Shown one piece after another: positions 16,736 to 26,042 of a stretch of 38,097 nt of DNA (within the stretch, counting starts at the first letter, position 1; every line of letters begins with the position of its first letter). This stretch comes from Polyangiaceae bacterium (lineage in GTDB: Bacteria > Myxococcota > Polyangia > Polyangiales > Polyangiaceae), in the NCBI GenBank assembly GCA_025936205.1, contig JAICTU010000017.1:1-38097 (forward strand), given 5' to 3'. The translations under genes were made by a program, and so were the position numbers. Under the pieces are notes generated by a model. It was given only the letters and a program-made list of their open reading frames with translations, had not been told where the DNA came from and made no database searches.

Positions 16736-17733
16736 ATGGGCGGGAAGGTGCACTTGTCCTCGATCAGGTTCACGATCGGCGGTAGCGACTTGATGTAGTG
16801 CGCCACGTCCAGCGTGTCCTCGCTCGTCAGGCCGCCGAACGCGCCCAGTGGACCGGCGGGCATGGGCGGACAGACGCCGTCGCCGTGCTTGTCGATGCCC
16901 TGCTGGAGCACCTTCACGATGTCCTCCACCGTCCACTTGCCGAGGCCCGTCTCGGGGTCCGAGGTCAGATTCTTCGAGACCGGCGTGACCGGCAGCCCCA
17001 CGGCGAACTCCTCGCCGCCCGCGAAGAAGTTCGCGTAGTCCACCACCTTGGGGTCGCCCATCAGGTGCTTGGTGTGGCACTCGAGGCACACGCCGGCTTG
17101 CGTTGCCAGGTAGCGACCGCGCGCGGCGGCCTCGGGCTCGGCGTAGTCCGGCAGCGGTTGCGGCACGGCGGCGAGGTCCAGCGGGGCCGCGGGTGCCGGC
17201 AGGTCAAAGACCGCTGCGCGCCGCTGAATGGCGTGGTCCACGCCGGGGACGGTGCGCAGGTACGCCACGACCGCGTCCAGGTCCTGGTCGGTCATGTTGT
17301 GAAACACATAATAAGGCATGACCGGGAACAGCGCCTCGTCGCCAGTGGCGGCGGGACGCACGCCGTCCTGGATCATGCGCTTGATCTCGGCGTCCGTGCG
17401 GTTCGCGAGGCCCGTCTCGTGGTTGGTCAGGTTGCGGCTGCCGAGGCAGTCGCCGTTCGGGAGCCGCACGAAGCAGTCGGCGCCCGCGAGGTACTGCTCC
17501 ACGATAGGCGCGCCCATCTCGTTGCGCGGAGTGTGGCAATCCGGACAGGCCGCGACATGGTCGACCAGATACTGGCCGCGCGCGACCAGGTCAACCTCGC
17601 TGCCGTCGCCATCGCCGGTCTCTCCCGAGCTGTCGGGGTTTTCGCTGGTGACGATCACGTCTTTATCGTCACACGCGAGGCTGGTGAACAGGCTGGTGCT
17701 GAGCAGAAGGAAGGTGAGTTTGGCAAAGGACAT
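16732..17733 (-). CDS. Diheme cytochrome c lipoprotein
   Basis: 333 residues from ATG 17733. Leader MSFAKLTFLLLSTSLFTSLAC ends in a lipobox (LAC-D), followed by a Ser/Gly/Asp-rich linker. Two cytochrome c domains carry CPDCHTPRN (~61) and CLECHTKHL (~214), each with a downstream Met (VMPYYVFHNM; PPMPAGPLGAFGG) suited to His/Met ligation. The layout resembles alcohol dehydrogenase-type or quinol-linked cytochromes c of the inner or outer membrane. Its last codons overlap the start of the second diheme cytochrome, so the two are probably made together and may form a tetraheme relay. It lies 106 bp downstream of the P450, same strand. Confidence 0.88.
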   Translation of the reverse strand: MSFAKLTFLLLSTSLFTSLACDDKDVIVTSENPDSSGETGDGDGSEVDLVARGQYLVDHVAACPDCHTPRNEMGAPIVEQYLAGADCFVRLPNGDCLGSRNLTNHETGLANRTDAEIKRMIQDGVRPAATGDEALFPVMPYYVFHNMTDQDLDAVVAYLRTVPGVDHAIQRRAAVFDLPAPAAPLDLAAVPQPLPDYAEPEAAARGRYLATQAGVCLECHTKHLMGDPKVVDYANFFAGGEEFAVGLPVTPVSKNLTSDPETGLGKWTVEDIVKVLQQGIDKHGDGVCPPMPAGPLGAFGGLTSEDTLDVAHYIKSLPPIVNLIEDKCTFPPM

Positions 17734-17839
17734 CAGTGGCTCGGGGTTGGGGCGCTCTGTCCCACAGGGACGAGCCGACGCGCAAGTTGTCGCGCAACCG
17801 GGAGCGCGATGATGGTCTCGAGGTTTCAACTGCCGTGCT

Positions 17840-19195
17840 TCAGCCGCGCGTCTCGATCGCGCGTGGCTGCAATCGCACCCGGATGGGGCGCCCGGGCGCG
17901 AGCGTGATGCGCGGCCGCGGAAAGACCGGGCGATGGTCAGTCAGCTCGAGCCGATAGCGCCGCAACACCGAGGCGAGCACCAGCGTCGCTTCCAGTGTGG
18001 CGAAACCGCGACCGATACAGCTCCGTAACCCCGCTCCGAAGGGCACGTACGCGCGCGGGTGCAGCGAGGCTTCACCTCCGGGCGCGAAGCGTTCCGGATC
18101 GAAACGTTCGGGCAAGCGGAACCAGCGCGCGTCGTGGTGCATGAAGTACACCCAGAGCCACAGCTCATCGCCCTCTTCCACCCGGTACGATCCGATGCGG
18201 GTGGAGCGAGTGCAGACCCGTGGGATCACGTAGACGGGCGGATAGAGCCGCACTGCCTCATCGAGCACGCGCTGCGTGAGTTCGAGCCCGGGCACGTGCT
18301 CTGCGGTCAACGAGGCGCCGCCGGTCACGCGCGCGATCTCCTGCGCGAGGCGCTGATCCATTTCGGGATGGAGCGCGACGAGATAGAAGGCCCAGGTCAG
18401 CGCCAGCGCCGTCGTCTCGTGCCCGGCGAGCAACAACGTGACCACCTCGTCCCGCAACTCCTGGCGGGCCTCGGCGCGGCCCGTCGCGTCTTCCGCCAGC
18501 CGCGCACGCAACGCCGAGAGCAGCGAGCCGCCGCCTTGCTGTTCGCGGCCCTGCTGCTCCAGAATGCGGTACACGTGGCGATCGACGCGGCCACGCATGC
18601 GCCGGTGCCAGAGATTCGCCGGCGTGGGGGCCCACGGCGGCAGCAACTTGGGACGCAGTACGGCCTCCTGCAGCACGCGCGTGGCGCGCCCCAGGTCCTC
18701 AGCGTCACCGGAGAACTCCTGCCCGAACAGCGCACGACAGACCACGCGCAGCGTCACCTCACGCATGCTCGAGTGCAGCTCCAGCGGGGAGCCAGGGCGC
18801 TGCCGCGCGAGCAGACGCTCGACCTCTTCAGCAACCAGCCCTGCGTAGCCGAGCACACTCTCGTGACGGAAGGCGGGCTGCAAGCGCCGGCGCTTGGCGC
18901 GCCAGGCGTCCCCGTGGCTGGTCAGCACCCCATCGCCCAGGAATTCCAGGTCGGTGGTGCGGCGCCGGAAAGCGCTCGCCTCGCTCACCAGCACGGCGTG
19001 CACGAACTCGGGATCCATGGCCGAGAACACGCCCATGCCGCGCACGCGGCCGTAGTACACGTCCCCGTACGTCGCGAACCGCTGCGCGATGGTACCCAGC
19101 ACATCGCGCTTCAGATCCCGGAAATAGAGCAACTCTTCCCAGACGTGCCGCGGCGAGGGCGGGCCTGGGGGCAGGGAGGAGGCGGTCGTCAGCAT
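17840..19195 (-). CDS. Cytochrome P450
   Basis: 451 residues, soluble. Monooxygenase using heme-bound O2. Motifs: WRAKRRRLQPAF (C helix, heme propionate), AGHETTALALTW (I helix, ~255), EAVRLYPPVYVIPR (ExxR, ~311), FDPERFAPGG, and heme loop FGAGLRSCIGRGFA (Cys ~391). All key residues are present. Substrate is unknown. No ferredoxin or ferredoxin reductase is adjacent; the two diheme cytochrome lipoproteins just downstream are extracytoplasmic and cannot plausibly be its direct donors. A copy of the structured intergenic repeat sits 55 bp upstream of its start. Confidence 0.95.
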   Translation of the reverse strand: MLTTASSLPPGPPSPRHVWEELLYFRDLKRDVLGTIAQRFATYGDVYYGRVRGMGVFSAMDPEFVHAVLVSEASAFRRRTTDLEFLGDGVLTSHGDAWRAKRRRLQPAFRHESVLGYAGLVAEEVERLLARQRPGSPLELHSSMREVTLRVVCRALFGQEFSGDAEDLGRATRVLQEAVLRPKLLPPWAPTPANLWHRRMRGRVDRHVYRILEQQGREQQGGGSLLSALRARLAEDATGRAEARQELRDEVVTLLLAGHETTALALTWAFYLVALHPEMDQRLAQEIARVTGGASLTAEHVPGLELTQRVLDEAVRLYPPVYVIPRVCTRSTRIGSYRVEEGDELWLWVYFMHHDARWFRLPERFDPERFAPGGEASLHPRAYVPFGAGLRSCIGRGFATLEATLVLASVLRRYRLELTDHRPVFPRPRITLAPGRPIRVRLQPRAIETRG

Positions 19196-19249
19196 CCCTG
19201 GCCAACCTAGGCCGAGAGCAGGCCCTGCGCCAGGGCTCGAGGGGGGGGG

Positions 19250-19384
19250 CCTGTGGCGCCGAGCCCTGTCTGATTCTCACCGCTCGCGGCGCTCCCCTTT
19301 TTTTGTGAGATGTCATGTTCCCCGAGGAACTTCACTTCGCGCAAAAAATGAGGCCCACCTCGCGTTGTGCTGTCTCGTCGAGCA
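19250..19384. repeat. Structured intergenic repeat, copy A
   Basis: About 135 bp, ~80% identical to copy B. Landmarks in order: CCTGTGG...GAGCCCTGTCTGATTCTC, CTCGCGGC, a C4T7GTG run, AGATGTCAT, GTTCCCCGAGGAAC (19317-19330), TTCACTTCG, and CGCAAAAAA. As RNA, UUUUUUGUG can pair with CGCAAAAAA around an inner GUUCC/GGAAC hairpin. It lies between the P450 start and copy B. Confidence 0.8.
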
Positions 19385-19582
19385 ATGAAGTCGCGCGACA
19401 CAGGGCGTCGTGCGGAGGGGGACGGCGTCGTGCGAGCCGCACGGCAACGGGCGAAGCCTCGAGGCGCAGGGGCGCCCGCCAGGATGAAGCTCGCTGCGCC
19501 GCACAGGACCCCAGCCACTCACTCGTGGCGCCCCTGGTGCTGAAGCGGGCGGCAGTGGGCATATCCTAGCGACACCGGAGGA

Positions 19583-19716
19583 CCTGTGGGGCCGAGCCCT
19601 GTCTGATTCTCGCCACTCGCGGCAGGCCCCTTTTTTTGTGCAGATGTCATGTTCCTCGAGGAACTTCAGTTCGCGCAAAAATGAGGGCCTCCTCCCGTTG
19701 CGCGGTTTCGTCCAGC
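19583..19716. repeat. Structured intergenic repeat, copy B
   Basis: Second copy, 333 bp after copy A, same orientation. It keeps the T7GTG run, ATGTCAT and CGCAAAAA, and has a perfect palindrome GTTCCTCGAGGAAC at 19651-19664. The two substitutions at the palindrome loop and the preserved outer arms indicate the fold is maintained. The left edge (CCTGTGGGGCCGAGCCC) and right edge (GTTTCGTCCAGC) coincide with those of copy A, as for a defined repeat unit. No transposase or coding capacity is seen in the repeat. Confidence 0.8.
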
Positions 19717-19864
19717 GCGTATCGGCGCAGCGCGGATACGCGGAACGCCCGGCGGCCCCGGCCCCAGGTGGGACCGGAGCCGCCGGTTTCTCGTGCGCTG
19801 TGCTTCTGTCGAGGGTTTCTAGCGAGTGAGGACCAACGGGGAATGCATGCGGAGGGAAGAGAGC

Positions 19865-20251
19865 TTACTTGGGAGTGGTGGTGGACTTGGCGGGCGCCTT
19901 GCTGGAGGACTTCCCGCTCGAGCTCGTATTTGCGGAGGTGGCCTTGGCCTTCTCGGGCATCTTGCTCGTGAGCTCGAAACTGCCGGCCTTGGCGACCGAG
20001 TCCTTGATCGCGGACTCTTGCAGCTTCTCGTCGTCATAGGTGACGCGCACGTTCGTCATGTGCACGACGGCCTTGGTCACGCTGGGCAGCTTGTTCAGCG
20101 CGTCCTTGATCTTGGTCTCATCGGCGGGCGTGTGTACGCCCTTTACTTCCCAGGCCTCGGTGACGACCTTCGCAGAGGCGACGCCGGAGAGCAGCGTGAT
20201 GCCCGCCAGGGGCGCGAGCCAACGGAATGCGCGGGTAGTGTTGCGGTTCAT
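19865..20251 (-). CDS. Exported HMA-like protein lacking the metal-binding CxxC
   Basis: 128 residues from ATG 20251, with AGGAG 8 bases upstream. Signal peptide MNRNTTRAFRWLAPLAGI, cleavage after VASA, so periplasmic. The body follows heavy-metal-associated (HMA) ferredoxin-like topology: WEVKGVHTPADETKIKDALN, VTKAVVHMTNVRVTYDDEKL, IKDSVAKAGSFEL. The position of MxCxxC in HMA domains reads VHTPAD, so it probably does not bind Cu(I) in the usual way. The C-terminus is Ser/Lys/Ala-rich and disordered. A sigma-54-type promoter lies ~85 bp upstream (20336-20351). It may be a protein-interaction or sensory version of the fold. Confidence 0.75.
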   Translation of the reverse strand: MNRNTTRAFRWLAPLAGITLLSGVASAKVVTEAWEVKGVHTPADETKIKDALNKLPSVTKAVVHMTNVRVTYDDEKLQESAIKDSVAKAGSFELTSKMPEKAKATSANTSSSGKSSSKAPAKSTTTPK

Positions 20252-20335
20252 TGCGAGTCTCCTGTGTTCTGCTGAAGAGCCACAGCGCAGCGCGCCTCGT
20301 GCGCACGGCGTTGCGCCCCTCTCGCCCACCACTAG

Positions 20336-20351
20336 TGCAACGCACGTGCCG
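20336..20351 (-). promoter_or_regulatory. Candidate sigma-54 promoter upstream of the HMA-like gene
   Basis: Minus strand reads CGGCACGTGCGTTGCA. Compared with the sigma-54 consensus TGGCACG-N4-TTGCA, only the first base differs, and GG and GC are 12 bases apart as required. The start point would fall near 20325, about 74 bases before the ATG at 20251. The cognate activator would be a bEBP such as the one encoded at 21319-22677. Confidence 0.6.
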
Positions 20352-20475
20352 CACGCTGGGTGACCAGGGATCGCGCACTTGCGGGCGTTGAGGGCTCCGG
20401 CGTGCTGTTGGATTTCTCGACAGCGGAGGAACCCCACAAACACAGGGCGAACGCGCGGTCAGACCGCGGACACCG

Positions 20476-21249
20476 CTATTCTTCCCACGCGTAACCCAGG
20501 ATGAGCTTCGCGGTGAAATCGTTGCTCGCCTTCGTCAGGCCCTCGCCCAGTCCCATGTTGAGCTCGAAGTGGGGCACAGCGAGGAGATCGATGACTTCAT
20601 ACAGGTAGTGCCGTTGAGCACTCACGGCATCGGGGTGAGCCAATGTCCCGAGCGAGGCGTAGTATTCGAGGCCGATGGCGAAGACCTCCTCGTATTTGAG
20701 CTTGGCCATCGCCGCTGGCTCGAAATCGGGGCTCGCACCCGGATCCGAAAAATCGAGCCCCAAGATCGGATTCACCGCCAGCAGCCAGGTGGGATCTTCC
20801 CAGGCGAGGATCGGGCGAACCTCCGCCCCCCAGCGGCCGGCTTCATAGCGCTCCGGCAGCGCGGAGAGCTCCAGGTTCAGTCCCAGACGCAGGTGAGGGA
20901 ACGTGCCCTCGGGCACCACGAACTTCGAGCGCAGCTTGACGCCGGAGTAGTCGAGCTGTCCGTCAGCACGCAGCGTGCTCTGAAAGTATCCGCCCAGCTC
21001 CCACCACGGGAGCACGCCGAACGAAGGCTCCAACGTCGCGTGTGTCTGATTGTGCGGCGGGAGCTCCGGCGGTTCGGAGGTGCGCACGCCGATGATCACG
21101 CGATTGAGGTGCAGCTCGAGCCCAGGAACGCCCGGAGCGTTGGCTGTGCCGTCGTAGACCTGGATCTCGAAGGGATCGATGGCGCCGCTGGTGCGCGCAT
21201 AGAGCCAGGAAGCAAGCAGGAGCGCACTCGCGCGGGATAGCTGGGACAT
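20476..21249 (-). CDS. Outer-membrane-type beta protein, hypothetical
   Basis: 257 residues from ATG 21249 with a signal peptide MSQLSRASALLLASWLYA (cleavage near SGA). The mature protein begins AIDPFEIQVYDGTANAPGVP and continues with many amphipathic strands (LGGYFQSTLRAD, LRLGLNLELSALPERY, LLAVNPILGLDFS, FAIGLEYYASLG), ending KLILGYAWEE. This start motif is found in uncharacterised outer-membrane proteins of Proteobacteria that I recognise only as a group. It lies 69 bp downstream of the sigma-54 activator, same strand, separated by a hairpin. Confidence 0.75.
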   Translation of the reverse strand: MSQLSRASALLLASWLYARTSGAIDPFEIQVYDGTANAPGVPGLELHLNRVIIGVRTSEPPELPPHNQTHATLEPSFGVLPWWELGGYFQSTLRADGQLDYSGVKLRSKFVVPEGTFPHLRLGLNLELSALPERYEAGRWGAEVRPILAWEDPTWLLAVNPILGLDFSDPGASPDFEPAAMAKLKYEEVFAIGLEYYASLGTLAHPDAVSAQRHYLYEVIDLLAVPHFELNMGLGEGLTKASNDFTAKLILGYAWEE

Positions 21250-21277
21250 GGCCGGCGTCGAGCAGGATACGGGACTC

Positions 21278-21316
21278 GGCGGGCCCGACGGATGACAATC
21301 CTGTCATTCGCCCGCC
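21278..21316 (-). terminator. Nested inverted repeat between the bEBP gene and the outer-membrane gene
   Basis: Outer arms GGCGGGC/GCCCGCC (21278-21284, 21310-21316) enclose a perfect ATGACA-ATCC-TGTCAT hairpin (21292-21307). It begins 3 bases after the bEBP stop on the minus strand. No U-tract follows, so it is a weak terminator or a processing/stability element that could lower expression of the downstream gene; a protein operator is the alternative. Confidence 0.45.
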
Positions 21317-21318
21317 AC

Positions 21319-22673
<1,355 letters not shown>

Positions 22674-22677
<4 letters not shown>

Positions 22678-24095
22678 GTTTCAGCCTCGACCGGGAGCAG
22701 GACCGTGAACTTGGAGCCGTGCCCCAGCCTGGATTCTACCTGAATCGAGCCGCCGTGCTCCTGCACGATGCCTTGAACGATCGACAGGCCGAGCCCGGTT
22801 CCTTCACCCACGCCCTTGGTGGTGAAAAATGGCTCGAAGATGCGGGACAGGTGTTCCTCGGCGATGCCCGAGCCCTGGTCCTCGACCTCGATCGCCCAGT
22901 CCCGGCTGCGCTGCTGGAGCCGGATCCAGATCTTGCCGGGGCGCTGCATGGCCTGGAGCGCGTTCATCACCAGGTTCATGAGCACCTGCCGGATCTGGGT
23001 TCCATCGATCAGGGCGCGCGCCGTGGGTGGCACCTCGACGCTGATCTCGATGGATTTCTTGCCGGCCAGCGGCAGGAGCAGCTCGCGGGTCGACTCGATC
23101 AGGCTGCTCAGGTCGAGGGGCGAGCGATTGGGGGGCTGCTGGCGCGCGAGATCGAGCACCTGCCGGATGGTGGCCGCGATGCGCGCGGTCTGCTCGATGA
23201 TGATGTCGAGCGTGCGCGGCAGCTCACTCGGCTCTACTTCGCCGGCCCGCGCCATCTTGGCGCGCTCGGACACCACGTGGAGCGGCGTGCCCAGCTCATG
23301 CGCCAGGCCGGCGGCGACGCGGCCCACGGCGATCAGGCGATCAGCGCGCCGCACCTGGTCGATCGCAGCGATGCGCGCCTGTGTCTCGCGCTCGATGCGC
23401 TCCTGCGACTCGGCAAGATCCGAGGCGGCCTCGTTCAGCTTGCTGGCGAGCTGCGCGAACTCGTCGCCCGTCTCCAGCTGGAGCGGGTGGCCGAAATCTC
23501 CTTTGCCAATGCGCACTGCTTTCTCCACCAGCTGTTCCACCGGCCGCGCCACCCAGCGCAAGCCGAGCAGCGAGGCCCAGAGCCACGAAATCACCAATAG
23601 CGCCGCCGCCGTCGTGAGCGCGCGCTCGGTGTGCCAGCTGAGCAACTCCGAGCGGCGCACCGCCAGCTGCGAGACCTGTACGGCCCCGTACACCTGGCGA
23701 TCGATCACCACCGGGCTGAACGCGACCGCGGCGCGATCCGGCGCGGTGATACCGACCAGCCGCGCCACGGGCAGACCCGAGCGCAGCCGCAACACTTCAT
23801 CCTGGGTCAGCTCCAGCGTGGAGTTGAGCAGCGCGCGCAGCGTGATCCAGTGCGCGCGGACCTCGCGCGAGGCGCTGTTGGCCGCCTCCAGCACCTCCGT
23901 CGCGCCGCCGTCTCCGTACGAGATGTAGAGCTTGGAGACCGAGATGCCGAGCGCGTGCGCTTGCTGAGCCGTGTGGCTCAGGAGATCGGCTTCGTATTCC
24001 GCGAGCGCACGTTGCACCTCGATATACGAGTCGATCCCCAGAGCCACGGCGAGCGCCGCCCCGACGCCCAGGCTCAGCTTGTACGAGAGGCGCAT
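22674..24095 (-). CDS. Membrane-bound sensor histidine kinase, partner of the bEBP
   Basis: 473 residues. TM1 ~7-24 (SLGVGAALAVALGI), an extracytoplasmic sensor (~25-155) without a recognised domain, TM2 ~155-180 (ALTTAAALLVISWLWASLLG), HAMP-like linker (VARPVEQLVEKAVRIGKGDF), then HisKA box VAAGLAHELGTPLHVV (His ~266) and HATPase with NLVMNALQAM, DQGSGIAEEH, FEPFFTTKGVGEGTGLGLS. All catalytic boxes are intact. It is the middle gene of htrA-HK-RR: 39 bp after htrA and ATGA overlap with the bEBP. The context suggests that its periplasmic domain senses envelope damage or a metal, but the ligand is not visible from sequence. Confidence 0.93.
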
Positions 24096-24134
24096 TCATT
24101 GCCTTGTTCGCACGGAGCGCCCGGGCGCCTCAAC

Positions 24135-25619
24135 TCAATTGCTCTTTTCGAGCGCCACGAACAGCTTGCCGTCGCCGCGCGAGACCTTGAGTCGCGCAAC
24201 CTCGCCGGCTTTGAGCCCGCGCAGCGTGTTCGCCAGCTCGCCCGCATCCGACACGGGCTTACCATTGACTTCGGTCACGACGTCGCCCGGGCGCAGGCCT
24301 GCGCGGGCGCCAGCACTGTTGGAACCGACCTCGGCGATCACCACGCCGCTGGCCGTATCCACACCCAACTCCTGGCGCAGCCCGGGAGTGAGCGGCCGCA
24401 GCGAGAGCCCGAAGCCGTCGCCTTCGCGATCACCACCGCTGGCGACCTGCTCCTTGCCGCCGTGAGACTCGAGCTTGACGTTCATGTTCTGCGAGCGGCC
24501 GTTGCGCCAGACCTCCACGGGCACCGTCTTGCCGTTCTCGGTCAGGCTGACCAGGATCGGCAGCGAGGAGCTGGAGTCGACCGGCTTGCCGTCGAAGCGC
24601 GTCAGCACGTCGCCCGATTGAATGCCGGCCTTGGCAGCCGGGCTATTCGGCATCACCTCGGCGACCAGTGCGCCGCTGGTGTTCTGCAGGCCGTAGCTCT
24701 TGGCCAGCTCGGGTGTCAGGCTCTGGATCTGCACGCCGAGCCAGCTGCGGCTCAGCTCGCCCTTGTCGCGCAGACTGGGGAAGATGCGCGACAGCGTGCT
24801 GGCCGGGATGGCGAAGCCGATGCCCGCTCCCTGCGCGCTGATCGCGGTGTTCATGCCGATGACCCGCCCGTTCATGTCCACCAGCGGTCCACCGGAGTTA
24901 CCGGGGTTGATCGAGGCGTCGGTCTGCAAGAAGTCGTAGATTCCGCCGCGGCCCGAGGGGTTCACGTCTTCCCGGTGCTTGCCGGAGATGATGCCCACGC
25001 TCATCGACTGAGAGAGGCCGAAGGGGTTGCCGATGGCCATCACCCATTCACCGACGCGCAGGTGGTCGGAGTCGCCGAGCGGCAGCGCGGGCACATCGAG
25101 CTTCTGATCGGTCTTCAACAGGGCCACGTCGAAGTCCGGCGCCTTGCCGATGACCTTGGCGGACACGGTGTGGTGCGGACCATCGGGCGTGCCCAGGGTA
25201 ATCTCGATTTGATCCGCGCCGTCGACCACGTGATAGTTGGTCAGGATCAGGCCGCCGGCGCTGTCGATCACGAAGCCGCTGCCCAGCCCTTCACGCGGAC
25301 CGGGTGAGGGCATGCGAAAGCTGCGGCCCGGCGCGCCCGGCATGCCGGGGAAGCCGTGGAAGAACCAGCTCGGGTCGTCCGATCCCTCCACGGAGCTCTG
25401 TTGCACCTGGGACTGGACCTTGATGCTGACCACCGAGGGCAGGATCTTCGCCGCGGCGGTGGCGAAGTCGGGTGAGCCGGCGGGCGTCGGAGCGGCAGCC
25501 GCCGTGATGGCGCTGTCCTGCGGCGCCGCTGCTGCGCTCGGCGCCTTCGCCTGAGCGGCGGATTGGCAAGCGAACAGCAGAGCGCCGATGGACGCGAGAG
25601 CGAACGAACGGAAATGCAT
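24135..25619 (-). CDS. HtrA/DegP/DegQ-type serine protease, lipoprotein
   Basis: 494 residues. Leader MHFRSFALASIGALLFAC ends in a lipobox (Cys18), so it is predicted to be membrane-anchored in the periplasm rather than soluble. Catalytic triad: His in LTNYHVVDGA (~128), Asp in DFDVALLK (~163), Ser in NPGNSGGPLVD (~241). PDZ1 (~265-360, WLGVQIQSLTPELAKSYGL ... AGIQSGDVLTRFDG) and PDZ2 (~400-480, AGLRPGDVVTEVNG). A Gly/Pro-rich loop (FHGFPGMPGAPG) precedes the protease. It degrades or refolds misfolded envelope proteins. The gene heads the operon and has a sigma-54-type promoter ~64-79 bp upstream of its ATG. Confidence 0.95.
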   Translation of the reverse strand: MHFRSFALASIGALLFACQSAAQAKAPSAAAAPQDSAITAAAAPTPAGSPDFATAAAKILPSVVSIKVQSQVQQSSVEGSDDPSWFFHGFPGMPGAPGRSFRMPSPGPREGLGSGFVIDSAGGLILTNYHVVDGADQIEITLGTPDGPHHTVSAKVIGKAPDFDVALLKTDQKLDVPALPLGDSDHLRVGEWVMAIGNPFGLSQSMSVGIISGKHREDVNPSGRGGIYDFLQTDASINPGNSGGPLVDMNGRVIGMNTAISAQGAGIGFAIPASTLSRIFPSLRDKGELSRSWLGVQIQSLTPELAKSYGLQNTSGALVAEVMPNSPAAKAGIQSGDVLTRFDGKPVDSSSSLPILVSLTENGKTVPVEVWRNGRSQNMNVKLESHGGKEQVASGGDREGDGFGLSLRPLTPGLRQELGVDTASGVVIAEVGSNSAGARAGLRPGDVVTEVNGKPVSDAGELANTLRGLKAGEVARLKVSRGDGKLFVALEKSN

Positions 25620-25682
25620 GACTCTGAATCCTCCGATGAGTGGTTTCCGCGATCAGATCGCGGTGAGATCGGAAGCTCATAG

Positions 25683-25698
25683 AGCAGCCGCCGTGCCA
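25683..25698 (-). promoter_or_regulatory. Candidate sigma-54 promoter of the htrA-HK-bEBP operon
   Basis: Minus strand reads TGGCACGGCGGCTGCT: exact -24 TGGCACG, four-base spacer, -12 CTGCT (consensus TTGCW). GG and GC are 12 bases apart. The start point would lie near 25672, giving a ~53-base leader before ATG 25619. It implies that the sigma-54 activator encoded at the operon end can activate its own operon. Confidence 0.7.
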
Positions 25699-25795
25699 GC
25701 CCTCGGAGCGCACCCACCGAAGCCAGATAACGCGCATTTCCCGGGGTTCTGCGGCGGCTGGGGGTGGGAGGGTCGGTGCCTGGAAGGGCGCTCCA

Positions 25796-25841
25796 CTGTG
25801 GGATTTATCGCCTGTGGGAAAAAGCTACAAAGCCTACCCAC
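25796..25841. promoter_or_regulatory. Candidate activator-binding repeats between divergent sigma-54 promoters
   Basis: CTGTGGGA occurs twice (25796-25803, 25812-25819), 16 bases apart, and CCCAC (25837-25841) gives an inverted partner to GTGGG. The cluster lies ~100 bp from both sigma-54 promoters, where bEBP enhancer sites usually sit. The 16-base spacing puts the direct repeats about 1.5 helical turns apart. Confidence 0.4.
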
Positions 25842-25934
25842 GCTTCCCGCAGCTGTTCCGATCTGGTGACGGGTCAAGCCTGCGGAACCGCACAAACCAG
25901 CGAAGGTTCGAGGAGGAGCGGAGCAGGCCGGGCG

Positions 25935-25951
25935 TTGGCACATGGTGTGCA
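25935..25951 (+). promoter_or_regulatory. Candidate sigma-54 promoter of the stand-alone receiver gene
   Basis: Plus strand reads TTGGCACATGGTGTGCA: -24 TTGGCACA, -12 GTGCA, GG and GC 12 bases apart. The start point would be near 25962, ~80 bases upstream of ATG 26043. It is divergent from the htrA promoter, with shared repeats between. Confidence 0.55.
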
Positions 25952-26042
25952 CACTCGATTTTGCGACTGGAGACGGAGGCGCCGTGACGACGTTGCGGCA
26001 CTCCCCGGCGCACCGAGCAGCAATCAACCGGGAGATACAGAC

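Larger units (their letters stand above)
19196..19864. other. 669-bp intergenic interval between P450 and HMA-like gene
   Basis: Holds the two repeat copies and a ~200-bp spacer (19385-19582). Several short frames are open on both strands, but they have repeat-derived or unbiased codons, so I call no gene. Confidence 0.5.
25620..26042. other. Divergent regulatory region between htrA operon and receiver gene
   Basis: 423 bp without a gene. It holds both sigma-54-like promoters (25683-25698 minus; 25935-25951 plus) and the CTGTGGGA repeats between them. The phasing and arrangement are those of a shared enhancer region. Confidence 0.6.

Noticed and set aside
15710..17089. Longer form (459 residues) of the SO_2930-type cytochrome
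   Set aside because: The extra N-terminus overlaps the upstream cytochrome gene in another frame; the GTG at 16735 gives a lipoprotein leader and a 4-base overlap.
19313..19678. Small ORFs across the repeat copies (KFLEEHDI-type frames)
   Set aside because: The similarity between them comes from the DNA repeat itself; no RBS, poor codon bias and different ends.
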